Part shown: positions 1 to 10,888 of the stretch, in pieces
Layout of the letters: each line of letters opens with the position of its first letter
Position numbering within the stretch: the stretch's first letter is position 1
From: Ichthyophthirius multifiliis
Lineage: Eukaryota > Ciliophora > Oligohymenophorea > Hymenostomatida
NCBI RefSeq assembly: GCF_000220395.1
Contig: NW_004087725.1
Span: 1 to 64,000 of the forward strand
Direction: 5' to 3'
DNA length: 64,000 nucleotides
Made by a program: the position numbers and the translations under genes
The notes under the pieces: generated by a model
What the model saw: the letters and a program-made list of their open reading frames with translations, nothing else
Told to the model about the DNA's origin: nothing
The model's database searches: none

Positions 1-36
1 ATAGTTTATTTATTATGAGAATAAAAAGAAAAAATA

Positions 37-108
37 CTCCGAGACCGGGAATTGAACCCGGGTCTCCTGCGTGACAGGCAGGAATACTAACCACTATACT
101 ATCTCGGA
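37..108 (-). tRNA. tRNA-Asp (anticodon GTC)
   Basis: On the minus strand the seven-base acceptor arm TCCGAGA (108 downward) pairs with TCTCGGA, followed by discriminator G at 37. The anticodon stem CCTGC/GCAGG encloses the loop CTGTCAC, giving anticodon GTC and so aspartate. The T arm has the standard GGTTCAATTCC core and the D arm contains GTGGTTAGTA. No intron is visible and the CCA end is not encoded, as expected for a nuclear tRNA. It is the only G+C-rich island in the first kilobase. No other tRNA was found in the window. Confidence 0.97.
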
Positions 109-349
109 TTTTATGTAAATATAATATAATTTTAAAACAAAATTAATTTTATTTACTTATAATTATTGAGTAATATATATAAGATTATTTAGCAATAATG
201 GTAAAATTACATTTATAAAAAATAAACTATATAATTAAAGAAAAATACAATTCATAATAATAACAATTTTTTTTTATATATTATATAGAATTAGGATTTT
301 ATTTAAAATAAATAAAATAAATACAATTATATTATTTAAATTTAAAAAA

Positions 350-946
350 ATGAATTTCTTTTGTTTATGTAAAATAAAAAAGAATATTGATATTTTGTAT
401 TTTTAAGAAAATAATCCTTTATAATAGCAACAATTATTAGATGAAACACATAAAATAGGAAGTATAATTTAAGATTTGAATTTATAATCACCAAATGAAT
501 ATTAAAAAATATATACATCGAATGGAATTTGGTATATATCATTAGACAATAAAGGTTGTTATTATTTATTATTATGTTAAAATTCATATCCTTAAAACTC
601 ATCTTTTAGATTTTTAAAAGATATATAAAATTTAATATAAAGTATACATAATTATGAAAATTAACCAATTAATATTTAAAAGTTTACATAAAATAAAATA
701 TATAATCTTTTAAAAAGTTACGATTAAAATGTAAATTATAATTATGATATTTTAGTGAGTGAAAAAAGTTTAAATTCTATACATGTAGAAAATTTAGAAA
801 ATAAAAATTTTCCTGATTAAATCCAAAATGATTCATATAATTAAAATATTTAAAAAAAAATGGATTTCAAAGAACTTATATGTTATGGAGGTCTTATATT
901 TTTAGCCGCAATGTTTATTATTTTTATTTTTGTTAAATTATGTTGA
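350..946 (+). CDS. Longin-like domain protein with C-terminal membrane anchor
   Basis: The reading frame (TAA/TAG = Gln) is open for 198 codons from ATG at 350 to TGA at 944-946, with no intron needed. Residues about 35-125 resemble a longin (VAMP N-terminal) fold: KIGSIIQDL, then a strand pair ending WYISLDN, then CYYLLLC, then a helix beginning FRFLKDIQNLI. Residues about 175-198 form one hydrophobic segment (GGLIFLAAMFIIFIFV) that ends at the C-terminus, so it is probably tail-anchored and cytosol-facing on an endomembrane. Between the two I do not see an R-SNARE heptad motif with the central Arg. It may therefore be a longin protein lacking a SNARE motif, or a very divergent VAMP. The fold assignment is inferred; the anchor and frame are seen. 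Confidence 0.6.
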
Positions 947-1189
947 GAAATAAAATATTATATTAGCGTTTTTTTTTTTTTTTTATTTTAATTATAATGT
1001 TCTTTTTTTTTTGATTTATATAAATTATATTTTCTCATTTTATTATTTGTTTTAAAATTCAATTTTAGAGTTTTTTTTTGTAAATGAGAGAAATATAAAA
1101 TATTTTTTAAAAAATAAATTAAAATAATAAAAAAAATAAAAAAAAAAAATTAGTTTTCTTTATTTTTATATAGTTTATTTTTTATATAT

Positions 1190-2530
1190 ATGAACAATTA
1201 ATTATAAGATTAATAAATAAAAAATACAATTTCAAATTCAAATATTAGTCAATCTTAATTATAGCAAAATATCTAAACATTTTCTAAATACTTTTCAGAA
1301 AACAATCATGATTAATAGCTTCTACCAAAATACATATAAGTTTATATAATAAAAATATAACAAGTTGAATTATAATTGAATATAAAAAAAGATTTAAATT
1401 TAATTGCGGAAATATAATTTGGGTAAGCAACATATAAAACAAATGTGAGTTAATTATATAAATGTTATGAAATAAAAACTGTAGAATTTATTTTGGATGA
1501 TCAATAAAAAATACAATAATAATAATTTAATTAAATAGTTGGAATCTAAATAAAATTTATATAAAATATGGAAGAAATTTTAGTAAAAATAAATAAATTT
1601 TTTTATATAAAAAATTAAAAAAAGATAGGAAAATGCTCATTTATTATTCAAAAATTTTTATATTAAGAATTCTGGCATAATATATATAATGAAAATTAAA
1701 ATATAATAGGATAAATATTAATAAAAATTGATTTAGAAGTAAATAATATTTAACACACTTATTAATCTTTTATAAACGAAAATCATGATAAAAAATAATA
1801 AAGAAGAAGTGAATAATGTAAGAATAAATTATAAAATAACTAAAGAATTCAAAAAAGTACAAATTTAGTGGAGATTTAAGACGAAAATAATGAAAAAGAA
1901 AATGAACTTTTGGAAAAATTATAATTGCTAAAAAGCGAAAGTGAGAGTATGTAAAAAGAATAAAATGAGATAAAATAATAAGATTTAAATATAAAAATAA
2001 AAGAAAATTAATTAATATAATAAAAGAAATAGATTGAAATAAAAAAATAAGAATTAGAATTATAAATAACTTAATTAAAGGAAAGTAATTTTGAAATTTA
2101 AAAGAAAAATAAAGAATTAAGAAATTTAAATAATAATATAAATGAAAATAAAATAAAAAATGAGTTTTTAAAAAAAGAAATTAATATAATAAATAATTAG
2201 TATTTAGAATTTTGTGATATTTTATAAGAAAATCAAAAAAAATATTCGAATTTATAAATGAAATAAAAAATGCTTAAACTTAAAGTTATTAATAATTTGG
2301 ATGACGTAAAAAAAATTATTAAAGGATAAAAAATTCAGAATTTAGGAAAAATTTAAATTAATAAGATAGGTGTGGATGTTATTTAAGATTATTAAGTTGC
2401 TTTAAAAAATGTTTAAAATAAAATCGAATTCTTTAATTAAGTTATTTGTGATAAAAATTAAGAAATTGATATTTTAAGGGATGAAATATGCAAAATTTAA
2501 TAAAATTTTGATGAATAAAATAATGATTGA
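1190..2530 (+). CDS. C2-like domain plus coiled-coil protein
   Basis: The frame is open for 446 codons from ATG 1190 to TGA 2528-2530 with no break. Residues about 48-190 have the alternating strand pattern of a C2 domain, beginning YIQVYIIKIQQVELQL and including AEIQFGQATYKTNVS and VEFILDDQQK. From about residue 225 to 400 the protein is a charged coiled coil rich in Lys, Glu, Asn and Gln (for example ELLEKLQLLKSESES). The final 40 residues are also helical. Proteins with an N-terminal C2 domain and a coiled coil are common in cilia and basal bodies of ciliates, but I cannot name this one. The acidic Ca2+-binding loops of a classical C2 domain are not obvious. It lies 120 bp or more from the longin gene and the V-ATPase gene, each with its own A/T spacer. 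Confidence 0.65.
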
Positions 2531-2800
2531 TTTTTTGTTTTTTTTGTTTTTATTTTTTACTCTATCATTTTTTACATAAATAATTTTTTTTTTTTTATTA
2601 ATTTATATTTAAATAAAAATATTTCTTAATATTAAACTAGGGAAAATATGTAAATGTATATATATATTATAATATTTATATATAAAATAATATTTTATTT
2701 AAAATTTCTTATTAACTACAAATAAATATAGTTTTTATTTAATACAAAAAAATAAATAAAAATTATATAAATAAATAAAATTAAAAAAAATCAATAAAAA

Positions 2801-3473
2801 ATGTCATAGTAAGCTTAAGAAGGAATGGGTATTGAATATTTATTTGGATATGTTGGAGTAGCTAGTGCATTAGTTTTTGCAAGTACAAATATAAATTAAA
2901 ATTTAAAATTTTATAAACTTTACAAATAAAAAAGATATTGGTGCGGCATATGGAACAGCAAAATCTGGAGTAGGAATATCATATATGGGAATATCAAAAC
3001 CTGAATTAATTATGAAATCAATTATACCTGTTGTTATGGCTGGTATTTTGGGTATTTATGGTATGATTGTAGCTGTTATTCTTGTTTAAAAAAGTATTTT
3101 AAAAATAAATATACTAAATATTTTTTTATTTTATTTTTCAAAAATAAAAAAAGTTAACAAAAAAGTTTATTCATCTTACGAATGTTTTTCTCATTTAGCT
3201 GCTGGGTTATGTTGTGGTATTTCTTCGCTTGTAAATTATTATTATTATTTTATATATTTATTTATTTTAATATATATAGGCAGCTGGTTTGGCTATTGGT
3301 GTTGTTGGCGATGCAGGCGTTAGAGCAAGTAATTTTTTTTTTTTTTTTTAAATAATCTTATTATATTAGATGCTTAATAAGAAAAAATATTTGTTGGAAT
3401 GATTTTAATTTTAATTTTTGCAGAAGCTTTGGGACTTTATGGGTTAATTATTGCACTTATTTTATCTTAATGA
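2801..3473 (+). CDS. ATP6V0C: V-type ATPase 16 kDa proteolipid subunit c
   Basis: This subunit forms the rotating proton-carrying ring of the V0 sector in the vacuolar/contractile-vacuole membrane. Five exons are separated by four GT...AG introns at 2883-2934, 3094-3153, 3231-3279 and 3329-3369. The spliced length is 471 nt (156 residues), the usual size of the family. It has four hydrophobic helices. Diagnostic stretches are [13 protein letters not shown] in helix 1-2, [37 protein letters not shown], and [17 protein letters not shown], which carries the essential proton-binding Glu of helix 4 in the AEALGLYG context. ATG 2801 is the first in frame and fits the family N-terminus. The gene is intact, unlike many neighbours. 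Confidence 0.97.
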
Positions 3474-3705
3474 AAAGAATTTTTTGTTTGTTTTAATTTT
3501 AAGTTTCTTTTATTTTATAATTATATATATCATAAAAAAAATGAAGAAAAATAAAAATATAAAGAAAAATAATTTTAAATAATTTTTTTTTAAAGTATTT
3601 TAAATATATTATTTATTTATTAATTAATTAATATAATAATAATTAAAATTCTTAAAAATATTTACAAAATATTTAATTTTTTATTAATTTATTAATAAAT
3701 ATTTT

Positions 3706-3743
<38 letters not shown>

Positions 3744-3802
3744 AAATAAATATCAAAATTTTATTTTATTAAAATCAAATTTTCTTAAAATAACTATAAA
3801 TA

Positions 3803-4486
3803 TCATTAACTATTAAGTTTCTCTTTTATAATTTAATGTTACAAATTTTTTTATTAAGATTATTATTTCTAAAGCAATTATTTTTCAGTTTATTTATATT
3901 AATTCAATTATTTTTAAAGAAGATTTTTTTCTATATTCGTTTTAATATATTTTTATTTCCAATTTTCGCAATCTTTTTGACTTTTTTTTAGTTCCTTGCT
4001 TTTATTTTGTAAAGATTTTATACATTTTTCAAGTTCATGAGCTAATTATAGTGAAATATTATTTTTATATTAAGATTATACTATTTAATCTTATTATTAG
4101 GTATTGTTTTTTCTAAAAAAATTCTATTAGTTATATAATAGCTTAAATTGTTCATTTAAAACATTTATTTAATTATTTAATTAAGATATATGTGCTTTAT
4201 ATTGTAAATTTTCTTATTTCAAATTTTAGTTTTGGATTTAAAGAAGTTGATTTTCGGAAAGTTCTGTTGAAGTATATTGTTCTATATTTTGTTGATTTTT
4301 TTAAGAGATATTTTCGAAAAAATTGTTTTTTTCTTTTAATAATAAAGTAACTTTATCTAAATCATATATAATATTTAAAAAAATGCCTTGAAAATCTTTA
4401 AGATAAGTCGTTTATAATTCATAATTGTTATTTAAATATGTACTATTTGATTTTTTTTATTCACTATTAAATTATTTTACTTTCAT
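3803..4486 (-). CDS. Small coiled-coil protein
   Basis: The minus-strand frame is open for 227 codons from ATG at 4486-4484 to TGA at 3805-3803. The protein is almost wholly predicted coiled coil, rich in Gln, Asn, Lys and Glu (for example NQQNIEQYTSTELSENQLLQ and ELEKCIKSLQNKSKELKKS). It has no signal peptide, membrane segment or recognisable catalytic motif. Codon use (TAA-rich Gln, clear Glu/Lys/Asn content) differs from the adjoining A/T spacer, which supports real coding. It is convergent with the V-ATPase c gene. The family is not recognised; a cytoskeletal or centrin-associated role would only be a guess. Confidence 0.55.
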
Positions 4487-5734
4487 TAAAAAAAATAAAA
4501 AAATATTTTTAATTATTAAAAAAAAAAAAATTTTTTTTAAATAAAATAAAATAATAAAAATTAAATATTTTTTTATTTTTTCAAATCTCTATATATATTT
4601 TCAATTATCTTAATTAAAATTCAATTTGAGTACAAAACTTTATTTCCAATTTTTTTTTTTTTTTTTTTCTCGGTTCTTATTTAAAAATATATTTTAAATA
4701 AAAAAATCCTTTAAACTCCTTCCATTTTTAGAAAAAATAAAAAAAATTTAAGCAATTTTTAATTTTTTTAATTTTCTAAAAATGAACGAGTTTTTTCTTT
4801 CTTTCTCCCAAACAATTAACTTTCTGTTAATAATCATACTATTTTTTCTTAATTTTTTTTTTTTTCGCTTTTTAATATTTATTTTATTAATCCTTGAAAA
4901 ATTATTATTTATTTTTCATTTAAAACACTATATAATTTCATAGAAATATAGATTTTAGACAATTAATTATATTTTTGAAAAATCTTCCATTTATTTTCAT
5001 TTATATCGTATTTTTCTACACTTTAAACAGACATATATTAACTCTATGATTCAAAAAAAAAAAAACATATATTATTATTTATTATCCCCATTAAATAATC
5101 ATTCATTAAAAAATATTTATCGCATATTTTAGTGCATATATCAGATTTATAAGAAAGATTTCATTTTTATTTACTTATTTATAAAATTACTTTAAAAGAA
5201 AAAATTACTTAAGAAATAAGTTATTAAATGAGGGTTTATACGGAAAATTTTGGAAAGAAAAAATTAAATGTTTTTTTAAAAATAATTATATAGGAAAAAA
5301 GTATTATAATATTTTTATTTAAAAGTTTAAATAATAAAATCTTCCTTTTGAATTTTTGTATCAAAATTTAAACAACCTTTCTTCAATTTTTTATTATTAA
5401 ACTAAATTTGTTTTTTAAGGTCTTTTTTTAATTATTCGTTCTTTCTTTCTTTATATCAAATTTTTTCAATTAAGTTACTTTCTATCAAATTTCATTTTAT
5501 AAAAATAATAAAAGTTTTTAATTTTTTTCACATATATATAAAATATTAAAAAACTATCATGAATCATAATGATTTATAAGCATTTTATTTAACAAAATAA
5601 TTTATTTATAAACTTACATATACTTATTTTTTATGTTTGTTATTTTTATTAATTTTTATAATTTTGATATTTATAATTAATTTATATTAATTATGAATAA
5701 AATATATTTGAACAAAAATAATTAAATTATTTCT
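4487..5734. other. A/T spacer without a confident gene
   Basis: About 1.2 kb of A/T-rich DNA with many homopolymer runs. Frames stay open by chance because TGA is the only stop, but none shows the charged-residue content of the neighbouring genes. A minus-strand stretch near 5340-5520 (reading KFDRK and KKERTN) could be a short exon, but I cannot support it. Confidence 0.5.
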
Positions 5735-6000
5735 TCATTTTTTACTGTTATTTAGTTCATCATCATCAGAAATTTCGCTGTAATCTGAAAGATATTTGTT
5801 TCTATTTATATTAAGCTATAAACTTTAAATTTAATCAATTTAGTCTAAAAGTTATTCAAAATTAGATTCATTTAATTCGTTTTCATCACTATCTGTTTAA
5901 ACAGGTTCTTTATATATAATTTATTCGCATAATTAAGAATAATTATCATTATAATTAATTTATTAATTGTTTATTATTTTGAAAATGGTATTTTAGAGTG
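5735..6000 (-). CDS. 3' part of an unrecognised acidic protein
   Basis: On the minus strand the frame ending at TGA 5737-5735 encodes an acidic C-terminus: EPVQTDSDENELNESNFEQL, later LSDYSEISDDDELNNSKK. This composition is unlike the spacer and suggests real coding for at least residues encoded by about 5735-5990. The frame stays open further upstream, but its content becomes Ile/Tyr/Lys-rich like intergenic DNA and no convincing start is seen, so the 5' end is left undetermined. There may be an intron. Function unknown. Confidence 0.35.
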
Positions 6001-6439
6001 AAAATTTTATTTAATTTTTAATTATTATTTAATTTTTAGTAAATATTTATAAGATAGAATATATGTTGCAAATTTAACATATTGTTTATATTATTTTATA
6101 AAAAATTTATATTTAAAAAAAATATATATAATACAAAGAATTTCTTTGACTAATTAAATAAAACATATTTTAATTTATTTATATAATTTTAAATTTATAT
6201 ATATATCTATAATGTATAACATACAGTTTATTTTTTAATAAAATCATAATATACATCTAAGAAATTATTGTAAATAATTTATATATTTTTATCTTTATTT
6301 AATTTTAAATTATAAATAAAAATATAAAAATTTAATAATTAATATATCAATTTTCTCAAATAAAATTAATCATAATTATACATATAAAAATAAAAAATTT
6401 AAATATTAAATTTAAGTTTAAAATAATACATAAACTAAA

Positions 6440-9400
6440 ATGTTTTAAGAAAATGATTAAAGCTACTTATGTATTTAAAAATGGTATAAGTTTACCTAAT
6501 AATTTAAACAAATACCTTTATATGAAAATCTATAATAAGAATTACAAGATAATATATAAAGTTAATGTTATTAATTAAAAATAATACAAGTTGAAGGACT
6601 TACATATTAAATAAATGTATAATAAAAAAATATTTTAAAATTAAAACAAAACAAAAAAAACAAAAAAAGAATCCAAAAATTGAATAACTTAAAATAAAAT
6701 TTTACTTCAATTTTTATGAAAAAAATTAAAAAAATTTTTTGGTAAAACATATATTTCAAAGCCCTTTTAATTATATCCAATATAAGATAAAATTAACTAA
6801 TACCAATTATAAAAATCATTTAACTTTTCATTATTTTTTGAAGCAAAACTATATAAAAATACAGACATAAGTATTTTTATATAGCCTTAAATAACAGAAT
6901 TAAGTCAATATAACGTTATTTTAAACACCCGAATTTTAGGATTATGCCAAATAAATATATAATAAATATAAATAAAAGAATAAACTAATTAAATAAATCA
7001 AAGTAAAATATAATACTAAAAAATAAAAAAAAAAAAAAAAAATTAAAATAAAAAAGAAATACAAATAAGAGATTTTCTCATTGACCGAAAAATAAAAGAC
7101 GATAAGTATTTAAGCAATTTAAATTTGACTTTTACATTTAATAAAAGTCCATTTTTTAGTGAAATATCTCGTTTAATACCTTCGTTCTTTCTGATCTCTA
7201 ATGAAGATATAATCCCTGGTCTTTTAAACGATTCTATTTTAGAAGGAGGAGGTCTTTTATTACCTACAGAAAGTATATATTTAACAAAAGTTGAAATAAT
7301 AATCAAACCTGAAAATTTCGAAAAACAAATATTAAAATTAACCACTTAAAAATTACTAAAATAGTTTGGTAAAGAAACATTGGAGAGAATAAATTTAAAG
7401 GAAAGAAAACTAATATGTGCATTCCATAATGGATACCAATTAATAAATAGTGGAAAAAAATAGAACAAAGTAATCCTAAATGAAAGGAAAAACGAAGACA
7501 CAGAGAATAAATAAATCCTCGTTTTTAACGGAAAATAAGAAATAGATAGTATTTTTGAGCATCAAGTGTCTTGTATTATTTTATAATTAGAATATGAATT
7601 AGAATTTATTACTTTTGGGAAATAAATCTAAAATAAAATCATTTCTTGGGTCCCTATTAATATTTCAAACTAATGGAATTCTAAACAATCTTTTTTATTT
7701 AGGAAAAAATGATTTCTAGAGGAAAAAATTTCAGTGGAGAATTAATGTCCAATTTTTAAAATCAGGAAATTATTATCAATTGTGAATTCTAAAAAAGTCT
7801 TATACAAAAACAAAAAAAATCATAAGAAAATTCTATTATACATGACAATAAAAAAGAAAATAATTTGTAAAAATTAGAAACTATTCAAAAGCCTAGAATT
7901 CCAATAATCTCTTATTCCCCTTAAAAATATATATTAAAATCATAATAAAACTCTTTTTAATAGTCAAACATGGTTTCAGATAAAGAAAATATTTATTAAA
8001 ATAGTCTATTATATATACAAGAAGATTAATAAGATGATACCATAGTAGAAAATAACTTGATAAATGCTCAACTAGGAGGTAATTTTCCCCTTCCAAAAGT
8101 GTATAATAATTAAGAAATGATAAAATTAATTAATAAAAATTTAGATTTGGAATAAAAACCTTTAGAAGAAGAATAAAAATATACAGAAGAAATCCAAAAT
8201 CCATCCTTAATAAATATATAATTAATCCAAATAAAAAATTCATAAAATTTTTTACCTTAAAATATGTTTATTATTTTTGATTTTTTTACCCAATAAAATA
8301 TAAAAACAGAATCTTTTTTTATCGAAAAAGAAACTTAAGTTTTAAAAACTGAAAAAAAAGGAATTTTATAATTTTCTTTTAATATTTTTTAAAAAAATAA
8401 TGAAGATGAAAAAAATGAACATTTTTCAATTTATGAAGATTTTTTAGATTATTTAAATTAAAAAAATTAGCTTTTTTTTAAAATATACGATGCCTAATCA
8501 TTGTTTTTTATTGCTTTTTTTACAATTAATTTATCTTTTTTTCGCAGAAAAGATCAAAAATAAATATCTAAATAAATCCAAGTTGAAATTTTTGAATAAA
8601 AAACATTATAAAGTATAGCTAAAATGAACCTTTTAATTGAAAATATATAAAAAACTTCCATTAAAACCATAAAAGAACCTATTTTAGAACAAAAAAAGAT
8701 AAAAAATAAAGTCTTTTCAGCCACTCCATATAAAATAGAACCCGAAAGTATAACTTAACAAATTCAAGAAGAAGATGAAAAAAAGTAAAAATAATCGAGA
8801 AATTTAAAAAAAAGTAAATCCAAAATTTCAATAAAGAGCAAGAAATTGAACAAAACCTAAATAGAAGATCAGAAGATTTATTTAAATTCGGATTAGAATA
8901 AATAAAAAACCTAAAAGATTAAAAAAAAGAAATTTTATTAAAAGAAGTAATTTAAATGAAATTTTCTTAAAAAAAAAATTAATATAAATTTTGGAGAAAC
9001 ATAAATTGTAAAATTTCCCTTTTAAAATCCTTTCAAAATTTAAAAAGATTTCCGAATTTTTATTGGAGAAAATGAATAAAATATATATTTAAAAAAATAA
9101 GGTTTCTTTTTAAATTTTATTAATAATCTTTAAGAATATAATTATTTTTCAACTAAAAAATTAAATAATTCATTCTTTTTTGAATAAAATAATGTCTTTA
9201 TTCTATAAAAAAACCAATAAATTGAACTTTTCTTCAAATTTTAGTCTTTCTCGAAAAATTCATAATAACTTAAAATACCTATATATATAATTTGCCCTTT
9301 AAAAAAATAAGCGGTTGATGGATTTTATTTATATGTCAATTTAAGACTATATAATCCTTTACAAAAGTTTGCTTTTTATGAAAAACCTTCTAAATGTATT

Positions 9401-10218
9401 ACATTAGAAATACCTATTTTAAATTTTTTTCTAGATTAAAAAAAAAAACTAAAAATTCCAGAAAGTGAAAATATTTAAATATTTCCTGAAATAAATAATG
9501 AAAATAAGGCAATTTTAAGATTAAAAACTCCTTCTTTGGATAAAACCAGACTTTTATAATTTACTTTATGTGTTTTAGAAGGTCAATATATGGAGTAAAT
9601 ACATTCTTATTATGAAATATAGATAAATATTGTACCAGGAATAGAGTTTGAAGGAATAGTGGGCAGATGGAATGAAATAAAAATTAATATTTTTTCAGAA
9701 AAAGTAAATGAAGTAGAAATATATGAGAAAATATATTAAGAAGAAAAAAAAATAATAGAAATAAAAAAAAAAGAATAAGGAAATGAAAAAATAAACTTGA
9801 AAAAAGGATTTAATGAATTCATTTATTTAATTAAAAGTTATGAGGAAATAAAATAAACATTTTTTTTAATAAATCTAGTCGATTTTTAAGAAAGAACACT
9901 TTTTTTATAATAAAGAGTTGATTTTTCATTAGTAAAAAATGAGTTTTTTACCAAAGTCTTGAATTTTTTTTAAAAAGAAAAAGCTTATTGTTTAAAATTT
10001 ATTAATAATTCAGGAAAAAATAATACTTTTTTATAAAAAGTTCAAATTAAGATTTTGTTTTTATTGAAAATGAAAGATTCTTTGTATAAATAAATTAAGA
10101 AATCAATATTTGGTTGATTTTTAACCATGATTTTTTTTAAGAAAATGTCACTATTTTTGTTGATAATGAAGACGGTTATTTTTAAAATATTTTACTTAAA
10201 TTTAATAAAGAAGATTGA
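6440..10218 (+). CDS. NPHP4: Nephrocystin-4 (NPHP4) homologue
   Basis: NPHP4 is a large scaffold of the ciliary transition zone, a natural component in a ciliate. Matches recalled to animal NPHP4 run in order: an N-terminal C2-like part containing FFGKTY; the segment around IPGLL and the EKFEKQ-like helix; FHNG followed later by LQLEYELEF; a central domain with FFKIYDAQSLFFIAFFTINL; then VKFPFQNPF, FFKFQSFSKN, and a C-terminal Ig-like part with EINIWLIF and ENVTIFVDNEDGYF. Introns are at 6617-6669 and 7003-7056. Start ATG 6440 fits the N-terminal homology. The frame changes at 6728-6740, 7704-7709, 8921-8928, 8969-8978 and 10027-10032, always at A or T runs and always as if one base were absent. 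At 7704 a 3' splice site (TTTTTTATTTAG) is an alternative explanation. I read it as a functional gene damaged by assembly errors. It converges on the coiled-coil gene downstream. Confidence 0.85.
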
Positions 10219-10274
10219 TTATTATTTTTTATTTCTATAACACTTAACTTTTTTAATTTTATAATAATTAAATC

Positions 10275-10316
<42 letters not shown>

Positions 10317-10888
10317 TGTATTTATTTTATTAATAGATTTTTATTTTCATTTGTTAAATAATAATTATATAATATTCTTATTCTTATCACTTTATTTTGT
10401 TATTACTTTATTTATTAAATCTTCCTTCTCATTTTCATTAATAGATAGCATAGAAAATATTATACCTAAATAATTTTCACTTTCTTATATATGTTTTCCT
10501 TTCCTATATAAATAAAATAATATATATTTTAAATATTATTTGTTTTCATAATATTTTTATTTTTTCGTGTAATTTTATTAAAAAAAAAAAAAAAAAAACT
10601 CAATAAAAATTGTATAATGACATTTTTATTTTTTTAGATTGAGTTTAAAAAAAAAATAAAAAAAAATTATAAACTAGTAGTAAATACAATTTTTTTTTAA
10701 TATATTTTTTTTTGTTTTTGTTTAAAAAGAAAAAAACTTAATTAATAATAAAAAAACTGATTATGCCTTTTTTTTTTATTTTTGATTAAGTTTTTTTTAT
10801 TTCTTTTAAACAAAAACAAAAAAAAATACTAAAAAATAATTTGCATTTATATATATTTTCTTAATAAAAAAATATAATTATTAACTTA
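10219..10888. other. Convergent intergenic spacer with inverted repeats
   Basis: This spacer separates the 3' ends of NPHP4 (+) and the giant coiled-coil gene (-). It holds a short TA tract (10283-10310), an inverted pair around 10597-10605 and 10637-10645 (AAACTCAAT/ATTGAGTTT), and a longer imperfect inverted repeat described separately. No gene is supported. The coiled-coil frame stays open into it as far as TGA 10600-10602. Confidence 0.5.
10711..10820. repeat. Imperfect inverted repeat (about 35 bp arms)
   Basis: The left arm 10711-10744 (TTTGTTTTTGTTTAAAAAGA then A-rich CTTAATTA) is nearly the reverse complement of the right arm 10783-10820 (GATTAAG, T-run, ATTTC, then TTTTAAACAAAAACAAA). 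About 38 bp lie between. It could fold as a long hairpin in the transcript of either convergent gene. It could equally be the ends of a very small terminal-inverted-repeat element; no coding or target-site duplication was recognised. Confidence 0.55.

Noticed and set aside
7043-7349. A short gene starting at TTG 7125
   Set aside because: It is an internal exon portion of NPHP4; the upstream intron at 7003-7056 joins it in phase to the preceding exon.
6440-10218. NPHP4 as a pseudogene because of its many frame breaks
   Set aside because: Every break lies at a homopolymer run and fits a single missing base, similar breaks occur in essential genes nearby, and conserved motifs between the breaks are well kept.
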